From: Methanobacteriota archaeon
GTDB lineage: Archaea > Thermoplasmatota > Poseidoniia > Poseidoniales > Thalassarchaeaceae
Length of the DNA stretch: 16,579 nucleotides
Direction of reading: 5' to 3'
Assembly (NCBI GenBank): GCA_002686525.1
Contig: NZDA01000009.1
Location: 44,136 to 60,714, forward strand
Within the stretch, counting starts at the first letter, position 1. Each line of letters starts with the position of its first letter. This document shows positions 13,853 through 16,579 of the stretch, in pieces. Position numbers and translations under genes: made by a program. The notes beneath the pieces are model-generated. The model was not told the origin of the DNA and did no database searches. It saw only the letters and a list, made by a program, of their open reading frames with translations.

Positions 13853-15775
13853 ATGGTAGATAGAAATCCTAATGTTATTGGAACTGTGATAATGGGTGCA
13901 TTATATTGGGGAATGCTGTTCTACTGGCTTCGTGATGATTTACTGAATGGCGCAGCAGATGAGCAAATGCGTGCCCTTAGAATGTTCTTAGTTTCAATAC
14001 CTTATGTTGCATTCATTATGTGGTGCGCAATGACTGATTTGCCTGATAACATTAGAGATGTACCATATTTAGGTAGAATGTTCAAGCCTGGAATATGGCT
14101 TATTTCAGTCATCGGTCTAGCATACTGGGGGTGGGTTGACAAAGCTGCTGTTGGTTTCTTATTAGTCGGTGTAGCACTTCTTGGTGTAGCCATTGCAATG
14201 GCTTTAGTTTGTCTCTTGTATTCGGGTTCAGAAAGTAGTCGTTTATATGGATTAAGTAGATTCGTAGACGTATACCCTAGTATTACTAAACCAGAAGGTC
14301 ACGTTAGATTTAATCAGAAATTGTGGACAACAACTCTCGTACTAATTATCTATTTCATGATGACTAACGTCATGATTTATGGTCTTTCAGACTCTACTTT
14401 AGATATTTTCTCCTCATTTAGAGCAATTATGGCTGGTGCCTCAGGTTCGATAATGCACTTAGGAATTGGCCCAATTGTCACAGGCTCTATTATAATGCAA
14501 CTTTTCGCTGGTGCGAAAATTATTCAGCTAGATTTACAAAACTCCAATGATAAACAATTATACCAAGGTGTACAAAAATTATTGGTTCTAATAATGATAC
14601 CTATTGAATCAATTCCACAAGTATATGGATTCCTAGATCCTTCAGAAACCTTGATTCTTGATTTCGGTATTGGATGGGCTAATACAATAATTGTTGCTCA
14701 ATTGTTTATGGGTTCATATCTAGTTTTCTTACTTGATGAATTGGTTAGTAAATGGGGTATTGGTAGTGGTATTTCCTTGTTTATTGCTGCAGGAGTTGCT
14801 CAGTCAACTTTCGTTGGAACTTTGTCTCCATTGCCTGTAACTGCAGGCTCTCCTTTATCATTCCAGAATCCTCCATCGGGAACTTTACCGATGATATTCT
14901 ATACATTAAGAACTGCAACAAATTCTCAATTAGTGTCGGAAAATGGTTTTGAATTAATATTGCTAAATCATGCAAACCCTATTGCAGCGTTAGTTTCTTC
15001 AATTATTGTTTTCTTAGTGGTTGCTTATGCTGAATCTAGTAAATTAGAGTTGCCATTAACTCATGGTAAAGTTCGTGGTCATCGTGGGCAATACCCTATC
15101 AGACTGGTTTATGCAAGTAATATTCCTGTAATTTTGATGGCTGCTCTATTAGCTAACATCAACATGTTTACGCTTCTTTTCTGGAGTCACCCAGTACTAT
15201 CTACAGTACCTATCCTTGGTCGTAATGGTGCATGGAGTAGGGCTCATTGGTTTGGATCATATGAAGTGGGTGCAACCACTCCTTCCGATGGTTTTGCGTG
15301 GTATTCGTCAATGGTTAATGGAGTAGGCGATTGGTTCTTACCATTATTAAATCAGACAGGAGATGCATATGGGCATAGTTTAGGGCAATTGATGGTACAC
15401 GTAGTTGTTTATGTCTTTGTCATGACTGCTGGTTCAACCGTGTTTGCTAAGTTTTGGATTGAAACAACAAATATGGGCGCTAAAGATGTTGCTAAGCAGA
15501 TTGAAAGAACAGGAATGCAGATTCCTGGTTTCAGAAAGAACCCAGTTGTTTTAGAGCGTATTTTAGAGAGATATATCCCGCCAGTGACTCTTTTCTCAGG
15601 TGCATTCGTAGGTTTGCTAGCAGCAGGTGCCGATTTGTTGGGTACTGTTGGTAATGCCACAGGTACTGGTTTGCTACTGGCTGTAGGTATTATTCTTAGA
15701 ACTTATGAGCAAATTCAAAAGGAACAAGCTATGGAAATGCATCCAGTTCTCCGTGAATTCTTTGGAGCAGATTAA
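13853..15775 (+). CDS. secY: Preprotein translocase SecY (Sec61 alpha) with N-terminal membrane extension
   Basis: 640 residues against about 430-490 for most archaeal SecY. SecY forms the protein-conducting channel with SecE and Sec-beta. The canonical part begins near residue 131 (RLYGLSRFVDVYPSITKPEG) and keeps the hallmarks: plug/TM2 region MHLGIGPIVTGSIIMQLF (201-218), VFLLDELVSKWGIGSGISLF (291-310), the cytosolic loop LPLTHGKVRGHRGQYPI (400-416), FAKFWIETTN (531-540), FRKNPVVLERILERYIPP (560-577) and a normal C-terminus. Residues 1-125 are additional and contain four likely membrane segments at about 8-26, 42-60, 79-95 and 98-124; an even number keeps the channel's orientation. Two external loops (about 322-372 and 442-510) are also longer than in Methanocaldococcus SecY. 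The Shine-Dalgarno AAGGAGGTG supports the long start, and I see no good start near residue 130. Last gene of the operon. Confidence 0.97.
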   Translation: MVDRNPNVIGTVIMGALYWGMLFYWLRDDLLNGAADEQMRALRMFLVSIPYVAFIMWCAMTDLPDNIRDVPYLGRMFKPGIWLISVIGLAYWGWVDKAAVGFLLVGVALLGVAIAMALVCLLYSGSESSRLYGLSRFVDVYPSITKPEGHVRFNQKLWTTTLVLIIYFMMTNVMIYGLSDSTLDIFSSFRAIMAGASGSIMHLGIGPIVTGSIIMQLFAGAKIIQLDLQNSNDKQLYQGVQKLLVLIMIPIESIPQVYGFLDPSETLILDFGIGWANTIIVAQLFMGSYLVFLLDELVSKWGIGSGISLFIAAGVAQSTFVGTLSPLPVTAGSPLSFQNPPSGTLPMIFYTLRTATNSQLVSENGFELILLNHANPIAALVSSIIVFLVVAYAESSKLELPLTHGKVRGHRGQYPIRLVYASNIPVILMAALLANINMFTLLFWSHPVLSTVPILGRNGAWSRAHWFGSYEVGATTPSDGFAWYSSMVNGVGDWFLPLLNQTGDAYGHSLGQLMVHVVVYVFVMTAGSTVFAKFWIETTNMGAKDVAKQIERTGMQIPGFRKNPVVLERILERYIPPVTLFSGAFVGLLAAGADLLGTVGNATGTGLLLAVGIILRTYEQIQKEQAMEMHPVLREFFGAD

Positions 15776-15797
15776 AGACTCTAAGGTCTTCATTTTT
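15776..15797 (+). terminator. Weak hairpin plus T-run after secY
   Basis: AAGAC and GTCTT form a 5-bp stem around a six-base loop immediately after the secY stop, followed by CATTTTTGC. Archaeal termination relies mainly on T-runs, so this is a plausible end point for the ribosomal protein transcript. The stem is weak and read-through into the rRNA leader cannot be excluded. Confidence 0.35.
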
Positions 15798-15815
15798 GCT
15801 AATTTATCGCCTTAA

Positions 15816-15858
15816 CTAATGTAATATTTTTAGAAAATTTTGAGGGCAATATATTTTA
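15816..15858 (+). promoter_or_regulatory. Candidate 16S rRNA promoter (AT-rich, TATA-like)
   Basis: An AT-rich block follows the secY terminator. The best TATA-like string is AATATATTTTA at 15848-15858, preceded by a purine-rich GAGGGCA that could act as a BRE. A start about 25 bases downstream would fall near 15880, just before the structured leader begins around 15895. A second AT-rich string at 15816-15833 resembles one upstream of rpl3. The element was chosen by eye. Confidence 0.4.
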
Positions 15859-15879
15859 TTTTTCAAACATCATTATTTT

Positions 15880-16225
15880 TCTATAATCGACCCACTGCGC
15901 CCCAATGACCTTACTTGTTGGTAGGGCATATTGAAATACCCCTTGCCGGTCGGCGACTTGCTACGTTTGGCTGGCGTTGGAGATTGAGCACTAAGTGCTA
16001 TGAGGTCTTCTATCAAGTCAAGCGTGTGCCGAGGAAGTGCGGCCATGAACCTAGTTCATGGTTATGGAGGTTAACCACAATAACGACTTGACCCCGATAA
16101 TAGGGGTGCAAGTAAGCAGATATTTCACATTCAAATAAGGAAATGTGTTTCTGCGCCAATTCAATAACAAAGTGACAGCAAATTGCAACCACAAGACTTC
16201 GTTAGGATACTGTGATTTCACACGA
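15880..16225 (+). other. Structured 16S rRNA leader (external transcribed spacer)
   Basis: This GC-richer stretch between the putative promoter and 16S rRNA has no coding potential I trust and is full of inverted repeats. In order: GCCC/GGGC with CAA/TTG (15899-15927), AGCAC/GTGCT with loop TAA (15987-15999), a cloverleaf-like unit (16013-16091), ACTTG-ACCCC pairing with GGGGT-G-CAAGT (16086-16113), GCAGA-CACATT pairing with AATGTG-TCTGC (16116-16154), and GATTTC-ACAC-GAAATC running into the mature 5' end (16214-16229). Archaeal pre-16S leaders normally form one side of a long processing helix cut at a bulge-helix-bulge; the other side would lie after the 16S gene, outside the window. Nothing here matches an SRP RNA or RNase P RNA that I can recognise. 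Confidence 0.6.
16013..16091 (+). other. tRNA-like cloverleaf in the 16S leader
   Basis: By eye this 79-base segment folds into four helices that abut almost without spacers: a 7-bp closing stem TCAAGTC/GACTTGA; a 4-bp arm GCCG/CGGC with an eight-base loop; an arm CATGAAC/GTTCATG (5 bp plus a seven-base loop if drawn as an anticodon arm); and an arm GTTATGG/CC-ATAAC with a seven-base loop and a three-base bulge. The arm sizes resemble tRNA, but there is no variable loop, no U before the apparent anticodon, no T-loop consensus, and the linker after the first stem is eight bases. It is called tRNA-like in shape only. Confidence 0.4.
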
Positions 16226-16579
16226 AATCCGGTTGATCCTGCCGGAGGCTACCGCTATTGGAGTTCGATTAAGCCATGCGAGTCGCGAGAAATTAGATTC
16301 TCGGCGTACCGCTCAGTAACACGTGGGTAACCTGCCCTATGCTGGATAATAACCTCGGGAAACTGAGTATAATGATCCATAGTTCACTACGCCTGGAACG
16401 GTGAGTGGATGAAAGCTCCGGCGGCATAGGATGGGCCTGCGGCGTATCAGGTTGTAGGGGGGGTAACGTACCCTCTAGCCATCCACGCGTACGGGTGTTG
16501 GGAGACATTGCCCGGAGATGGATTCTGAGACACGAATCCAGACCCTACGGGGTGCAGCAGGCGCGAAAACTTGGCAATG
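16226..16579 (+). rRNA. 16S ribosomal RNA, 5' part (cut by window end)
   Basis: The archaeal 16S 5' end TCCGGTTGATCCTGCCGGAG is present, followed by GGCTACCGCTATTGG, the ATTAAGCCATGCGAGTC stretch, ACCGCTCAGTAACACGTGG, CCTGCCCTATGCTGGATAAT, GAGACACGAATCCAGACCCT and ACGGGGTGCAGCAGGCGCGA. The last is the site of common archaeal primers near position 344. About 354 bases are seen, roughly the first quarter. The mature end is set by analogy at 16226; the usual ATTCCGG reads AATCCGG. The gene lies on the same strand as secY and about 450 bases behind it, an arrangement I recall from marine Group II Euryarchaeota. The anti-Shine-Dalgarno end and any 23S gene lie outside the window. Confidence 0.97.

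Noticed and set aside
16013-16091. A functional tRNA with anticodon CTA (amber or pyrrolysine type), since the middle loop reads ACCTAGT
   Set aside because: Position 33 would be C rather than U, there is no T-loop consensus, no variable loop, and the linker after the acceptor-like stem is eight bases. TAG is used as an ordinary stop for rpl29, rps8 and rpl18 here, so nothing suggests amber decoding.
15880-16225. SRP RNA or RNase P RNA hidden in the rRNA leader
   Set aside because: GCCGAGGAAGTGCGGC looks faintly like the conserved GAGGAAAGTCC region of RNase P RNA, but the matching ACAGAA region and the overall layout are absent, and no SRP helix 8 consensus is visible.

Overview
This window is a low-GC archaeal chromosome segment dominated by one long plus-strand ribosomal protein cluster (positions 1437-15775). 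The gene order is the archaeal S10/spc arrangement: uL3, uL4, uL23, uL2, uS19, uL22, uS3, uL29, aIF1 (SUI1), RNase P component 1, uS17, uL14, uL24, eS4, uL5, uS14, uS8, uL6, eL32, eL19, uL18, uS5, uL30, uL15, SecY. The archaeal/eukaryotic-type proteins eS4, eL32 and eL19, the Rpp29 and SUI1 genes and the archaeal 16S 5' end exclude Bacteria. The start of a 16S rRNA gene lies just downstream of secY, on the same strand. I recall this linkage from marine Group II euryarchaeal fosmids (Poseidoniales), so a planktonic marine Group II or related Thermoplasmata-like archaeon is my best guess. Group III is not excluded.

Layout. Positions 1-1145 (minus strand) hold the N-terminal part of a Hef/FANCM-type superfamily 2 helicase, transcribed away from the ribosomal cluster. 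The 291-base divergent intergenic region (1146-1436) carries an unusually dense set of inverted repeats just upstream of rpl3, probably a structured 5' leader. From 1437 to 15775, 25 genes are packed with gaps of 0-26 bases or with TAATG/ATGA overlaps, and they look co-transcribed and translationally coupled. Six stop codons (TGA) are embedded in the next gene's Shine-Dalgarno sequence as TGAGGTG. A weak hairpin plus T-run follows secY, then an AT-rich putative rRNA promoter, a 330-base structured rRNA leader, and the first 354 bases of 16S rRNA, cut by the window end.

Function. The cluster makes core proteins of both ribosomal subunits, an initiation factor, a tRNA-maturation subunit and the protein-export channel, so ribosome production and co-translational secretion are tied together.

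The most unusual items are: (1) SecY with an N-terminal extension of about 130 residues predicted to hold four extra membrane segments; (2) eL32 fused to an N-terminal SAP domain through an acidic linker; (3) a tRNA-like cloverleaf in the 16S leader whose closing stem competes with two other helices in a 1-2-3-4 attenuator-like layout; (4) a multi-hairpin leader before rpl3. All RNA folds were worked out by eye and have not been tested by energy calculation or covariation.
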